Positions 24,080-35,538 of a stretch of 64,000 nt of DNA are shown piece after piece. The stretch spans positions 813,908,569 to 813,972,568 of the forward strand of contig NC_081414.1 in assembly GCF_030272615.1 (NCBI RefSeq), read 5' to 3'. The position numbers and the translations under genes are program-made. The notes beneath the pieces were generated by a model that saw nothing but the letters and a program-made list of their open reading frames with translations, ran no database searches and had not been told where the DNA came from. This DNA comes from Cryptomeria japonica (taxonomy: Eukaryota > Streptophyta > Pinopsida > Cupressales > Cupressaceae). Each line of letters opens with the position of its first letter. Within the stretch, counting starts at the first letter, position 1.

Positions 24080-25583
24080 TGTTAGTTCTGATGCCAATTG
24101 TTAATAAGATGAGAGGGGGGGGTTGAATCATACAAACTTAATCTTCAATATATTCAACAGATTCAACCTCGGTAGCTTTAACAGATATATGTAACCAAAA
24201 CTATAAAACATGCAAACTTAAGAACACATAATCATAACAACACTCATAAAACTAGATTTAACATGGAAACCCAAATAGGGAAAAACCATTATGGGATTTC
24301 GGACCCACTAAGAAATATACTCTTCTAGAGTATGCTCGGTTAAAAGCAAATCCTATTAAAGATTACAAACACATTGCTAGATGTGACCTAGTTAAGGGAT
24401 TTCCCTCAGATCTGTTAGGATCTTCACCTTGTTAGAGGTGACCTTGTTAAAGGGTTTCAAACACTCAATCAAAATGTCACCTTACTAGAGGATTTACAAA
24501 TAAGATTGTTAAGTCCACTCAGTTAAGAGATTTTCTATCACTTACAAATAAATAACAGTAATGAGTATGTCTACAACTTTGCATCTAAAATGCTAAAGCA
24601 CATTCTTATTTGCTCAATACAATCTAGTCATAGGACTTATCTTGTCCCTCTGCTGGACTCCTTACTCTGTTATTCAAATAGGTCTTCAAGCTTCTGTGCT
24701 CGGTAATCACTATGTAGCATCCCTGTGCTTACACTTGCCCGCATACATTGTTTATCAACAGTTCCTTATTTATAAACAATTTTCTAACCGCTTAATCTCT
24801 TTGATCACATTTCCCATGATCAATCATAGCTATCAGATCTTCAATCTTGACCTGGTTTAATGTATCCTTCAATCTAAAAACATTTTACCTCACCTTGGAA
24901 CTTGCATACATTTCTTGGAACTTGTGCTAGGGTATTGCAGTTCAATCTGAGCTGTAGATCTTCCTGCCGATCTTCCATTTCCATAGATCCTTAACAAACT
25001 TCATACATGTTGTATCAATCATTTAATCATAACCAGCTCATTAGCTTCCATCATTAAATAACACATGTATTCATCCAATGCATTCTATTATTACTCGGTT
25101 GCAACTCGGTAAATACTAAACTTCACTCGGTAGACATTCTACCTTCATTAATCGATAGCGATAACCTTAGGGTTTACCAACTAGGTTCCTTAGGGTTTAC
25201 CGACTAGGTTTCTTGCTCGGTAAAATAGTATAGTATTAACCTTACAAACAATAGCATATGTAGGATATCAAAACAATCTAAACAACATGATCTCATCATT
25301 GTCTAATTCGGTAATAGTTGCCCATTGAATAACTTATTCCTCCCCTTATTCATCACATTCTTTCTGTGTCTTTTACCGACATCTTAATTCTCTTCAAAAC
25401 ATACTTCTTAAGATATGGCAACATCATACTAAATCAGAAAGTCAATTTCTTGACATCAATGACAAAATAATATTGTGAAGATAGTAAACATCCTTAATCA
25501 GTTATATCTATAATTATCAACAACCTTCTCAATATCCTGATTGAAAGGCCAACAATCTCTTATTGTCTGTTATAATGCCAACA
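24080..25583 (-). mobile_element. C1 5' LTR
   Basis: 1504 bp, close to the left copy but with many substitutions. An internal duplication of an ACTAGGTT-containing segment near 25165-25215 helps explain its extra length. The TATA-like TATAAATA is at 24767-24774 (minus). Confidence 0.92.
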
Positions 25584-25872
25584 ATTCATACTCATTTGAA
25601 TCTATCTTTGAATCATGATTTAGGACTACTCTACTATACCATAAAGGAATGTTGTATGGTACAAAAAGTTCCCTGATTTTTGCCATCTCTATTTTTGCTG
25701 CTTCTAGAATATCTTGTTCACATTTTGCATTTGTTTGTATTTCCAGAACTTGTTGACAAGATTTTTCTTTACCCTTAATGGTAATCTCCTTGTCTTTCTT
25801 TTCATGTTCTTCTTGCTCCTTTTGTTTATTGGTTACTATTTTTGCTGCTTGATGTAGCTTTTCTTGCCAATT
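25584..25872 (-). pseudogene. G2 linker, right part
   Basis: This continues the linker cut at 17977. The minus-strand reading is Gln/Lys/Glu-rich, with stops and no motif. It begins with the ATTCA duplication. Confidence 0.5.
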
Positions 25873-26310
25873 TTATTCTTTAAAGACTGATTTCTTTTTC
25901 CACTTTTGTTGTTGATGATTAGGTTGCTTTTGATTGGATTTTAGATATCCAAGCCCAGATTTATCTTCTTTGGATTGTGAGTGTAGACAAATAGGTTCTG
26001 AAATACCTTGATGTCTCTTACCAATTGGTCCTTTTCCCTCATATCCCATTTTTTGCATGATTTCATAACCTTTGCCATATTGTTTAATGGGAATATTGAC
26101 TTCTCTTGTTGTTGCTATAGTTTTATCTTCATCTTTGTACAACCAACCAAGAATGTCTTTGTCTTCATTTTCTTCTTCAACAGTTCGAACACTAACAAAT
26201 GTTCCTTTAAAGATATGTTTTGATCTTTTTGATGTCTTTGATTGAATATATGTAGGCTTTTCATATGAATTAGGGGAAAGTGGAAAATTATGCAAAGAAT
26301 ATTTTTCCAT
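25873..26310 (-). pseudogene. G2 G-patch domain
   Basis: The frame holds ILGWLYKDEDKTIATTREV, then KMGYEGKGPIGKRHQG, SEPI and, about 15 residues on, SGLGYL. This is a complete G-patch pattern (aromatic-x-x-G...G.G..G....G, ending in GLG). Its position between protease and RT equals that in G1. Its function in plant Gypsy elements is not established; elsewhere G-patches bind nucleic acid or activate helicases. Confidence 0.8.
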
Positions 26311-26415
26311 TCCTTTATCATTTAATTTAAGTTTTTCCTCAAAAGTTTCCCATAACTTTTCTTTAATTTCTTTAGTAGGATATACTGATTCTCTATTATG
26401 TGGAACTCTTGCATC

Positions 26416-26947
26416 TTATGTTGGCTTCAAATTATTGCAATATTGACTAGAATTTACAATTATAGTGATCTCTTGTCCTTCATGAGGAAATTTTACACAT
26501 TGATGATATGTAGAAGGAATTGCTTGCATTTTGTGATTCCATGGTCTGCCTAGAAGAATTTTGTAAGAGATATTCAAATCTAAAACCTGACAAAATGTAT
26601 TCCTTTCCATAGGTCCTATTTTGATTGGAAACACAATAGTTCCTTTAGAAGAATTTTTTGCTTCATCATAAGCCTTGATGGTTATTTTCTTTTTCGGGTC
26701 CACTGCATTTTCTGAATATCCCAAATCTTTTATCAAACTTAATGCACAAATGTTTAAGTCGGCTCCTCCATCTATGAGTACACGTTTGAAACAAGTTTTA
26801 TTGATGGTGACTTCAACATGTAAGGGAGCATTGTGAGGACGTTGTAAGGATGCATCATCATTTTCAGAAAATGATAAGCAATGAGGAGCTATAAGGTGTC
26901 CTGCCATGTTTTGGAACTGATCTGTATCCAAATCTTTTGAAACTGTT
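26416..26947 (-). pseudogene. G2 aspartic protease (split by S1)
   Basis: 171 codons are open. The motif VLIDGGADLNICALSLIKDLGY is the active-site region, followed by ITIKAYDEAKNSSKG and [23 protein letters not shown], typical of Tat proteases. The upstream part resumes right of solo LTR S1 (27960-28190). The reading runs across the S1 insertion point with one copy of the GTTTC duplication removed. Confidence 0.85.
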
Positions 26948-26952
26948 GTTTC

Positions 26953-27954
26953 TATTAGGTCTCAAAGACAACTAAGAGGGGGGGGGGGTGAATAAGTTGT
27001 CAAATAAATTTAAACCAAAATTAATGCTTAATATCGGTAAACCAAACTTAATGCCAGTAGACAGTTTATCCTTTAATTGCAATACCGGTAAAGATTAATG
27101 CATGAAATAGAAAGACAACAACATCCACAACACATAACACCAATGTTTTTAAGGGGAAAAACCATGGTGGGAAACCTTACCCACAATCAGATGATACTAT
27201 TGCAGATAGTATGTGTATACAATAGGGGGTCTACACATGCAGAAAGGCCAAGCGCCTAGAGCTCATTGCTCAAACACAAATAGGAATCACACTGACTATA
27301 ATTGGATGGTTAAATCCAATAATGATGTATTGCTCAAAATAACATCTTCATATGCTGGATTTAGTACCAGTTCAGTTATGATATGTCTTCACAAATCCTT
27401 CCTTCAACCTTCAAATGATGTCTATGTGTATAGCTCTACTTATTCTCGCATTCACCTCTCCCACTTCTACTTCAATCAAATAAGATCTTACATATATAAC
27501 GAAGCCTAGGACCAAAATGTATAGGTCGACTTTACAAAAGATATTACAATAAAGACAATTTACAAGTAAAACAATAACCGATGCAATATATGATTCAACA
27601 TGTCATCTTAATGCATTTACAACAATAATAAATCATCTCCATAGCATGTTGTGTTGATCTAGAATAGATAAGCCTATCGGTGCTTATCCTGGACCTATTT
27701 GTTGGTAACAACAAATATGCAAACATGAATATACGAATGAACAAGTTTCCAAATGATGTCTTTGACATAACCAAGTGTTTTCCATGTCATTCCAAGTGCT
27801 GGTGAACAATATATCCTACCAATGAACAAGATACCGATGACCGTGCATAAGTCACTTACTTGCCAGTTAACATTGCCAATTCAGTAGGCTGACCAGAGTT
27901 GATAAGTGTTGACATCAATGACAAAACCATATCGACATATCCAAAATACCAATA
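26953..27954 (-). mobile_element. S1: solo LTR with TA...TA ends
   Basis: 1002 bp flanked by a perfect GTTTC duplication (26948-26952 and 27955-27959). On the minus strand it starts TATTGGTATTTTGG and ends GAGACCTAATA. It contains the C-run plus CTCTTAG/CTCTCAG motif near the 3' end that the Copia LTRs here share, and CCGGTAA motifs. There is no internal region or primer site. It is closely related to S2 in the opposite orientation. I infer an LTR-LTR recombination product of a Copia element with non-canonical termini. Confidence 0.82.
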
Positions 27955-27959
27955 GTTTC

Positions 27960-29822
27960 CACTAAAGCTTTCTCCAAAATTTCCTTATGAATAGATGAAA
28001 CCTTGAGAAGTTCCAGAATTGATATTTGAGCGGGTATTCTTTTTAATTGCTCTACTAAATTGTATTATTGTGAAGTGGATGTTGGGTCTTTTGTTATACC
28101 TGGAAAGCTAACCTTTTCTTTTCTTCTCTTAATAATATTGATTGGATCTAAAGATGTATTATCTTTAACAATGATAACATTTACCACATCATCATATGTA
28201 TGTGTAATTCACTTTGGCTTTTCCTTTGTCATCTTTTAATTGGGATGGTTCACCTTTGTCATAATTTGGAAGTGGAGTTTTGAAAGCTAGGTGTGATTCA
28301 TTTGTCTTATGGCTATCCACTGTGATGGTTCCATTATCAATTAGATCTTGGATAAGGTGTTTCAATCTTTGACAATCATTTGTTTGGTGTCCTTTATTCC
28401 AATGGTAATTGCAAAAATGATTGTCATTCCACCAATTTGGCTTGACTAGTGGTTCATAACTTCTTACTTTTGGTAAAACAATCAATTTGTTGGCAAGCGG
28501 AGTTTTTAGAGCTTATTCCAAAGGCTCTCCAATGTTTGTGAATTTCCTCTGAGGATTGGAGAAAAAGGACTTGGCTTTATTGTATTCTAGATTGTTATTG
28601 CTTGGGATTTGACTTCATAGATTAAAGATTGGTTGTTGTTGTTTTGTAGCACTATTATCGTCATTTCCTCAATTGTTGACATTCCTATTCTTTGACCAAA
28701 ATTTGGGTTTGTCGTTGTTGTTGTTGTTGTTTTTATTGTCGGAATTATTGTAAAGTTTTAGCTCTCCTTTCTTTACCGTTGTGTTCTCTATTTTCAGACC
28801 ATTCTCGATCATTTTGGCAAAAGAGGGAGGACATTGCATTCTTAGTTGATAAATCATTTCACTGATAAGATTATCAATGAATATGTCCATTTTTTCTTGA
28901 TCAGGTACATCTCGGGGATACCTATTAAACACGTGTTTCCATCATTGTAAGAAGATCATAAAAGATTCACCATTCTTTTGTTTAAAATTGCATAGATCCA
29001 TTATTGTTATCTCATTCCTTATATTGTAGGAGTATTGTGAAATAAATCTATTCACAAGTTCTTCAAAAGATTTTATTCCAGATGGTAATCTTGAAAACCA
29101 CTCCATTGATTGTCCATTTAAACTCCTAGAAAAAAGATGCATAAGGTAAGTTTCATCATGAGCAAATTCCATGCTCATAGTACAAAACTCCCTAATGTGA
29201 TCCTAAGGATCGGATTTTCCATCGTATTTGTCATATTTAGGAATCTGCAATATTGTAGAAATGGTATCATATTCAAATTATTATTGAAAGGATATGGGCA
29301 TATATCTTCCAATGAATACTTCTTGGAGCTTGTTCCATTTTGCATGTCTTGTATTTGTTGTTGTAGAGTTTTCATTTGTTGAGTAAGGCTTAACAATGGA
29401 TTATCCACATAGTTTCTCCTTGTTTCTTCGTAAGTTCTTTTATCACTATACTCTTTTCTTGTGTCATCCCTTTCTTTCCTTGTTTCTTCATGACTTTCTT
29501 TGTTCATATATTTTTTATTTGGATCATCTGTATTTTGGGTGTTACTTGCCTCCACATCTTGTTTCAAGCTTTCTATGTTAAAGTCTCATGGTAGTTTAGC
29601 TCTAGATTTTACCAACATCAAGAGAAATTTCTCTTTTTGATTTGCCAATAATTTTTCCATTAGCTTATCAAATTTGAAATCTTGCTCAAGGTCTCTAATG
29701 GCACTATTGAATTCTTCTTTGTCAACAACGGTAAACCCAAAAGTTTGGAATGTAGGATTATCTTCTTCCTCCATTTGTTGTTTTCTCAGTTGTTCATATT
29801 GAGCTCTAGTCCAAACTCGCAT
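27960..29822 (-). pseudogene. G2 gag and start of protease
   Basis: Gag pieces on the minus strand: 29586-29822 (FNSAIRDLEQDFKFDKLMEKL), 29175-29567 (charged, Thr/Lys/Glu-rich, then LTQQMKTLQQQIQDMQNG), 28942-29178 (SMEFAHDETYLMHLFSRSL, NGQSMEWFSRLPSG), 28669-28932 (PDQEKMDIFIDNLISEM), and 28192-28485 (nucleocapsid-like FCNYHWNKGHQTNDCQRLKHLI). Stops separate them. The stretch 27960-28190 is the protease lead-in (EKALVET and similar). Confidence 0.82.
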
Positions 29823-31179
29823 GTGATTATTTCAAATTTTTTGAAATGTCCAAAGGACAAAGTCAATAGGTGATTATTGGTTTGGGAAGATATGCTTTGT
29901 TGATTTTACTGCTATTGTTTGTTCATTGTGATAAAGCATCTCTTTGTTGAAAAGCACATCCTTGCAAAATTTCTCTGTCAAACTCTATACCGTAGCCACA
30001 CAAGTAGTGACGAAAACAGTGTAGGAATGTCCTATATTTTAATAAGATCTTGCGATTGATATACAAGAATCTTATTCTTTTCCGAGTAGCTTTATAACTG
30101 GGTTTTCTTTTCTTAAGGTGATACTTAAAAGTCATATAAGCATTTGGCAGTTTACAAGTTTGTTTGATTCCAATGTTGGTGCGATTCTTATTTTGATATA
30201 ACCTAGGTTCAAAATAGGAAAGATATATCCAAGATTATAAACATAGGATAAAATGATCAAGCTTCGTCATAGAGGATTTGATTATTCTGATGAGAGACTT
30301 GACAATGATGTTGATTTTTTTTCACTTAAGATGTTTGATACAATAGCTTGTTGAATGTTTATGATTATAGAAACCTTTTGGGAATATCCTGTTGGATTAG
30401 TGACCCAGTTGTTGAGCTAGTTTGAAAATATGTGATAGTTTAGAGACAAATCTACTCAAGAATTATTTCGATACTAATGTTTTGACACTTTAGTTTGATC
30501 TAGTGTTTCAAATGTTGGAAAGCTTTTGTATTTACCCTTTTGATCACTTTTTTTTTACCAATTTGTTGGATTTTCGCTCACACGTAGATGATAATTTTCT
30601 TCAATTTTTGACCATTTGGAACATGTAACAGACATAGAAGGTACAATGTTTAATAAACAAAATGCACAAGAAAGTACAAATCTTATGGTAGGCTGAGACA
30701 ATAGTTGTTGAATCTCACATGGGGTTTCCCCTGAGGCTATGCTATTCAAAGCAGATATTTAGATGCTTGACCCCATTGGCTCCACCCTCGGCACTCACTT
30801 CTCTGGGATAGCCAAGCACCAATTTCCATGAAAACTCCCCATGGTAAAGCTTATATCTGTACTAAGAACCGTATGTGTGTGAACCGCTTCAGAGGTCCGA
30901 CCTCCTGTGCCAACAACTAGAAGGATTTTGGCAACTAGTACAAGTGGTTTTTAGTAAAGGCTTCCGGTCATGTGGCCATACATGCGACACTTTTAGCTCT
31001 GTAAATACAAAAGGGTCCCAGCCTATAGAGGTTACACTCCATAGGGTTTATGGGGAAACATAGTGTCGGTATGAACTTATCAACTCATGTTGTTTATGAC
31101 TTTCGTCACAAACATGATTTATTTAGAGTGGATTGGAAGGACTTGGCATTAGCCCATTTCCACTTTAAGTCATTCCTCT

Positions 31180-31365
31180 CTCACTGGCCCCCTCAAGGAA
31201 GCTCGAGAAGGCAGTCCTTCTAAAGGATTTAATTTCTTGAAAGTAAAGAAAGCATAAAAGAGTGGGTTTGACTTTTTGATCACCCAATTAAGGGGAGAGC
31301 ATATACCTACCACTTTCGAGACATGGAATATAAGTGTTGTTTTTAACTTTTCATAGCAATGTGAT
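31180..31365 (-). other. Conserved leader block (G2 copy)
   Basis: Shared stretches with 10735-10900 of G1 include CTCGAGAAGGCAG, CTTTTTGATCACCCA and TTTTTAACTTTTCAT, in the same order and spacing. The G4 leader at 47230-47320 (plus strand) carries the matching region in reverse complement. Confidence 0.7.
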
Positions 31366-31692
31366 CTATCCTCTATTTGGAGATGTTGCTCCAACAAACA
31401 TGGTGTCTATTTTAGCCTTTTTAAAAGTCTACGTGCAACTATTTTAGAGAAATTGCTAAAAATGCAAGTTGCATGCTGTCAATTTATCCCCTTAGTTAGA
31501 CTAAATGAACAAGACATGATATATTACTTCCCAAAATAAGGCTTTTAATTAACTAGGTGAGGAAATGAATAAAATTTACCTTAAACACCATCCTACACAT
31601 GCATGTTAGTAGTTTGAAAAATTTAATTTCTTGGACATTCGGACCTGCAAGAAAATTTTGTTAGTTGCAAACAAAAGCACTATTCTAACATA

Positions 31693-32006
31693 TGTGCTAT
31701 CTTTCACCTCAAAAGCGCTAATCTGCAGAGCAAAAGCACTACCCTGCACTACAAAAGCACTGCTTTGTGGACTCAAAAGTGTGATTTCTTGAATAAATGC
31801 GCTAACCTAGAGGACAAAAGCGTTAACCTGTAATGCAAATGCACATATTTTCAGACAAAAGTGCTAACTTGCAATGCATATGCATTAACCTGCAATGCAA
31901 ATGCGCTAATCTAAGATGCAAATGTGCTAACCTATCGAACAAAAGTGTAATCAGAATTCACACATGCGTGAATCTGCATTACAAATGTGTTAATTTTACT
32001 TTTGTG
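31693..32006 (-). repeat. 21-bp tandem array, 15 units, PBS-proximal (G2)
   Basis: Units start at 31693, 31714, 31735, 31756, 31778, 31798, 31819, 31840, 31860, 31881, 31902, 31923, 31944, 31965 and 31986; spacing is 20-22, mostly 21. The plus-strand consensus is WGCGCTAACCTGNANNRC then AAA. The array ends about 29 bp from the primer-binding site, as in G1. Confidence 0.92.
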
Positions 32007-32034
32007 AGATTTTAAAGGTATATGCGAGGTCCAT

Positions 32035-32054
32035 GAGCCCCACGATGGGCGCCA
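32035..32054 (-). promoter_or_regulatory. G2 primer-binding site
   Basis: The minus strand reads TGGCGCCCATCGTGGGGCTC, three bases (TTT) after the LTR end. It differs from the G1 site at three positions. Confidence 0.8.
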
Positions 32055-32057
32055 AAA

Positions 32058-33224
32058 TGTGTCAACTTGAATTTCATCCTCAGAATGCTACTTGCAACAA
32101 GTTAGTTTCACAAAATACCAATGGAAATGCTACAGGAAATACAAACTCAACCAATGAAACTACATGAAATACATATGAAATAAAAAATAGTGATATTACC
32201 TTCATAAATATGTCTCATTGTGTCCTAACTCCACTGCTCCTGGTTGTAGATGGTGTGCTCTCAGAAAATGCACTGATGGCTTCCAAGATGGCATATGAAG
32301 AATGTATTGATAACTGATAGTTAATTGATACTATGCAATGCTACATGATTATACTAAAATTCTAATTGTTATTTGCTTCAAGATTAAAACTCATGGATGC
32401 ATAAGTTTTACAAATGATTTGGCTTGCAAATTCACTTGAAGTCTAACTCTCTCTCAACTGAAGCTCTTGATTTTATAGACCTTGAGAGGATGAGATGATG
32501 TGGCTTAGATCAACGGTCATGATCAGATCTACAAATTTAGATGGCTATGAGAAAAGGTAAAGGTTGAGAGAAAGGGGGAAGGAGAAGACAAGTGTCACTC
32601 ATCTCACCTTGACTGGGTTGCTGACTGAGGGAATCTAGGGATGATTGGAGAAGATTTAGGCATGAGAGGACAAGTGGACTCAAGTCCTTCCTAATATGTA
32701 GGGGGTGTTGGAGAGAATATAGAAGATGATTATGAAATATGTGTACGTACACATTATTCATTGAATTTGGTTGTTGAAGATAAATAATGAATTAATATTT
32801 AAGAAATATTAATTTCCTTAGCCACATGATGGATGAGTTGGCAAAGGGAAGATGAAATGGAGATGGAGGGTGAGTTGGATAAGAGGGATTAAATAATTTA
32901 GGAAATCATTTAATATTCGAGACTATAAGATAGGAGATTACCATTAAACATTTAATATTCAAATGATTAGAGGAGATAATTAAATATTAGATATTTAATT
33001 AATTTTGGTTAGAAGGATAATTAAATATTAGATATTTAATTAATTAGAGGAATAGAATAGATGAATTAATTAATAAAATATTTCCATTAAATTAATTAAT
33101 AGAAAGACACGAAAATGAATTAAATAAATTAATCTTTTCAAATTAACAATTTCATAGAAGAATAACTATTAAATAAATATATAATATTTATTTAATCACT
33201 CATAGCCAATTTTATGTGTATACA
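32058..33224 (-). mobile_element. G2 5' LTR
   Basis: About 1167 bp, ends TG...CA. The right end could be 33224 or 33226 because the terminus is ATACACA. The U3-side 300 bp are rich in TTAATTAA-type runs, as in G1, G3 and G4. A TATA-like CTATAAAA is at 32471-32478 (minus). Confidence 0.8.
32471..32478 (-). promoter_or_regulatory. G2 LTR TATA box
   Basis: CTATAAAA on the minus strand, followed by TCAAGAGC, which parallels the CTATAAATAGAGC of G1 and G3. Confidence 0.5.
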
Positions 33225-33729
33225 CAAGGCAATCCATGTGGACGACAGGACAAAAAGGCAACGAATGACTTCAATCAGCTTAAAGTGAATGTTCTTATGT
33301 GGCATGGAATTGCACGAGATGCAATTTATGACATTACAAGAAATTCTCCTATATAGGGTTCTCAAGGTATTTTCCTATTAGGCCAACCTCCAACTATCAA
33401 ATTGAGGCATCGTGATCGGGAGAAGACTAGTAGGAAGCATGCACTAGGATATCAAAATTTGGGCCTAATTTTGGGGGACAAGGGTGCCCTAGGTGCCTTT
33501 GTACAGGACAAGGGAAACCCTTATCCACACAAAAGAAAGGTGAATAGGCCAAGGCTAAGGTGCACATAGCCCAAGGTAGGGTCTCAGACAACAATGTGTA
33601 TATATGACACTAATTTTGAGGTAAAGGATAGAAATAGGGTAGGCTGAGAGATAAAATGGGTCACACTAAGGCAAGGGCACAAAAAGTGTAAATTGTATAA
33701 GGTTAAAATTTATAAAGCTACATTTAGCC

Positions 33730-33778
<49 letters not shown>

Positions 33779-34160
33779 ACCTGGGAACAAGATTACAAGG
33801 AGATAATACATCACTAAATTTGAGGGAACAAGCCCCAAAACTTAGGATCTTAACTCACACAATCACATAAAAAGACACTGAAAACAAGACAAACAAACAA
33901 AATGAAAAAGACAATTAAAGACAAAAGATACACAAAAGGGGTTAGTACTAAAAACAAAGGCTCCAAGTAAACTAGTTTAAGAGACCTTAATAATCAAAAT
34001 ATCTCAGTGGCTAATATCATTCTTGGAATGTTATTGCAAGGGCACAACTGGTCACATGAAAATAGAAAGAGCATGTATCAAGTGGCGAACAATGATCCAA
34101 CAACTACCAAGGTATGTTATTCTATGGGTTCATCGGAAAGGAAAAAGGAAACATGGATTC
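33225..34160. other. Unassigned intergenic DNA with GA microsatellite
   Basis: No domain was seen in any frame. A pure GA tract of about 22 units lies at 33734-33777. The right end is the target of the S2 insertion. Confidence 0.6.
33734..33777. repeat. (GA)22 microsatellite
   Basis: Uninterrupted GA dinucleotides. Confidence 0.97.
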
Positions 34161-35238
34161 TATTGGTATTTTGGTATGGTTTTGTCATTGATGTCAATAC
34201 CTACTAAATACACCTACTTTGGAGATCCAGCAACTTTCACTGGCAAACAGTAAATTGTGCAATAGTTATCAATATATGGTTCACAGACAGGATATAATGT
34301 TCACCGGCACAATATAATGTTCACTGGTACCTGCAATAATATGGAAGACACTTGGTAATGTCGAAGACATCATGTGGACACTTTATTTTGAAGTAATAAT
34401 CATCGGTATATTCTTATTTGCATATTTTCTTTTACCGGCAAATAGGTCCAGGTTATCTAGGGTTTCACCGGCAGGTTTATCTTTTCCAGATTAGCATGGC
34501 ACGCTATGGAGATGATTTATTATTGTTGTAAATGCATTAAGATGACATGTTCAATTGGCTATTGCATCAAATATTGTATTATTTGTAAAATATTTTTATT
34601 GTAATATCTTGTAGAGCCGACCTACTAAAATTGGTCTTAGGGTATGGTATAAATGTAAGATCTTATTTGTAAGATCAAGTGTGGAATGCGAAAAAAGATT
34701 TAAGAAAGGATATATGCAAGATAAAGTAAAGGCATACACGAAGACATCATTTGAAGGTGAAGTTAGGTTTTTGTAGAAGCATATCAGCATTACACTGGTA
34801 TTGAATCCAGCATATGAAGATGCTATTTTGTGTAGTACATTCTTATTGGATTTAACCATCCAACTGTAGTCAGTGTGACTCCCATTTGTGACTGAGTAGT
34901 GAGCTCTAGGATGTTGGCCTTTCTGCATGTGCAGACCCCTTTTGTACACTTACTATCTGCAGTAGTATCATCTGATTGTGGGTAAGGTTTCCCACCGTGG
35001 TTTTTCCCCTTACAGGGTTTCCACGTACAAATATTGGTGTCATATTTTGTGAATGACTTTGTGCTTATGTTTCATGCATTAATTATTACCAGTATAGCAA
35101 TTTTTTGTTAAACAATGTTTACCAGCATACTTAACTCATTTACTGGTATTAAGCATTAAGTTGGTTAATAAGTTTTTGGTTTAAATTTATTAGACAACTG
35201 ATTTACACCCCCCCTCTCAGTTGTATCTGGGACCTATA
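34161..35238 (+). mobile_element. S2: solo LTR with TA...TA ends
   Basis: 1078 bp with a perfect GATTC duplication (34156-34160 and 35239-35243). It starts TATTGGTATTTTGG and ends GGGACCTATA. CCCCCCCTCTCAG occurs near the 3' end and CACCGG/TACCGG motifs inside. There is no internal region. It is the same family as S1 but in plus orientation. The target DNA around it is not otherwise recognised. Confidence 0.85.
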
Positions 35239-35350
35239 GATTCCATTGGCTATCAAGTTGTGTTATGCTAGGTGATCCATGGGAGGGAAGGAATGTATGG
35301 ATTCCATAGGATAGCAAGTTGTGTTATGCTAGGTGATCCAAGGGAGGAGA
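35239..35350. repeat. Two-copy 61-bp tandem duplication
   Basis: Copies start at 35239 and 35300 with GATTCCAT and share GTGTTATGCTAGGTGATCCA. The second copy is not involved in the S2 duplication. Confidence 0.75.
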
Positions 35351-35538
35351 AAGGAAAATTCAAAATAGTCTAGCAAGCTATTTTATTCTAGTTCCACTCA
35401 TCTTGCAAAAAGCGGTGCCAAGAAAATTTTCTCATTGCAAAGTGATCAATTTGTGAAATTTGAAAGGAAATATTTTTTAAGCAAATATTTATTATCACAA
35501 GGCAAGAAACTACAAAGGTATTATTAGGACACCACAAC

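Larger units (their letters stand above)
17978..25583 (-). mobile_element. C1: complete Ty1/Copia LTR retrotransposon in G2
   Basis: 7606 bp with two LTRs (17978-19461 and 24080-25583), both TG...CA. The flanking 5-bp duplication ATTCA (17973-17977 and 25584-25588) is perfect. On the minus strand the order is gag, protease, integrase, RT, RNase H, which is Copia order. The primer-binding site complements initiator Met tRNA. Gag and LTR start (TGTTGGCATT) resemble C2, so the two belong to one lineage, perhaps near Sire/Maximus; that placement is a guess. The coding region carries many stops and catalytic substitutions. Confidence 0.93.
29823..32034 (-). other. G2 5' leader
   Basis: About 2.2 kb, non-coding. 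It contains the 21-bp array next to the primer site, a block (31180-31365) that matches the G1 leader, and a block (30750-30905) whose reverse complement matches the G4 leader (47590-47740). A 70-codon frame at 29923-30135 lacks recognisable motifs. Confidence 0.7.
13333..33224 (-). mobile_element. G2: Tat-type Gypsy element, nested host of C1 and S1
   Basis: On the minus strand it has a 5' LTR (32058-33224), primer-binding site, leader with 21-bp array, gag, protease, G-patch, linker, RT, two RNase H domains and integrase. It is split by Copia element C1 at 17978-25583 and by solo LTR S1 at 26953-27954, both with perfect 5-bp duplications. Its 3' LTR is not seen. The 3' untranslated region appears cut at 13333 by the G1 LTR. 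Domains are longer and more open than in G1, but none is complete. Confidence 0.85.

Noticed and set aside
30750-30905. Structured ncRNA gene
   Set aside because: The segment recurs inside the G4 leader and belongs to the retroelement leader.
31833-32015. Cys-rich repeat peptide (60 codons, plus strand)
   Set aside because: It is the 21-bp array translated (7-residue period); the array lies in a leader, antisense, with no start context.
34161-35238. S2 as a MITE or other DNA transposon
   Set aside because: Ends match over only a few bases as inverted repeats, the target copy is 5 bp, and the LTR-type C-run box is present, so a solo LTR fits better.
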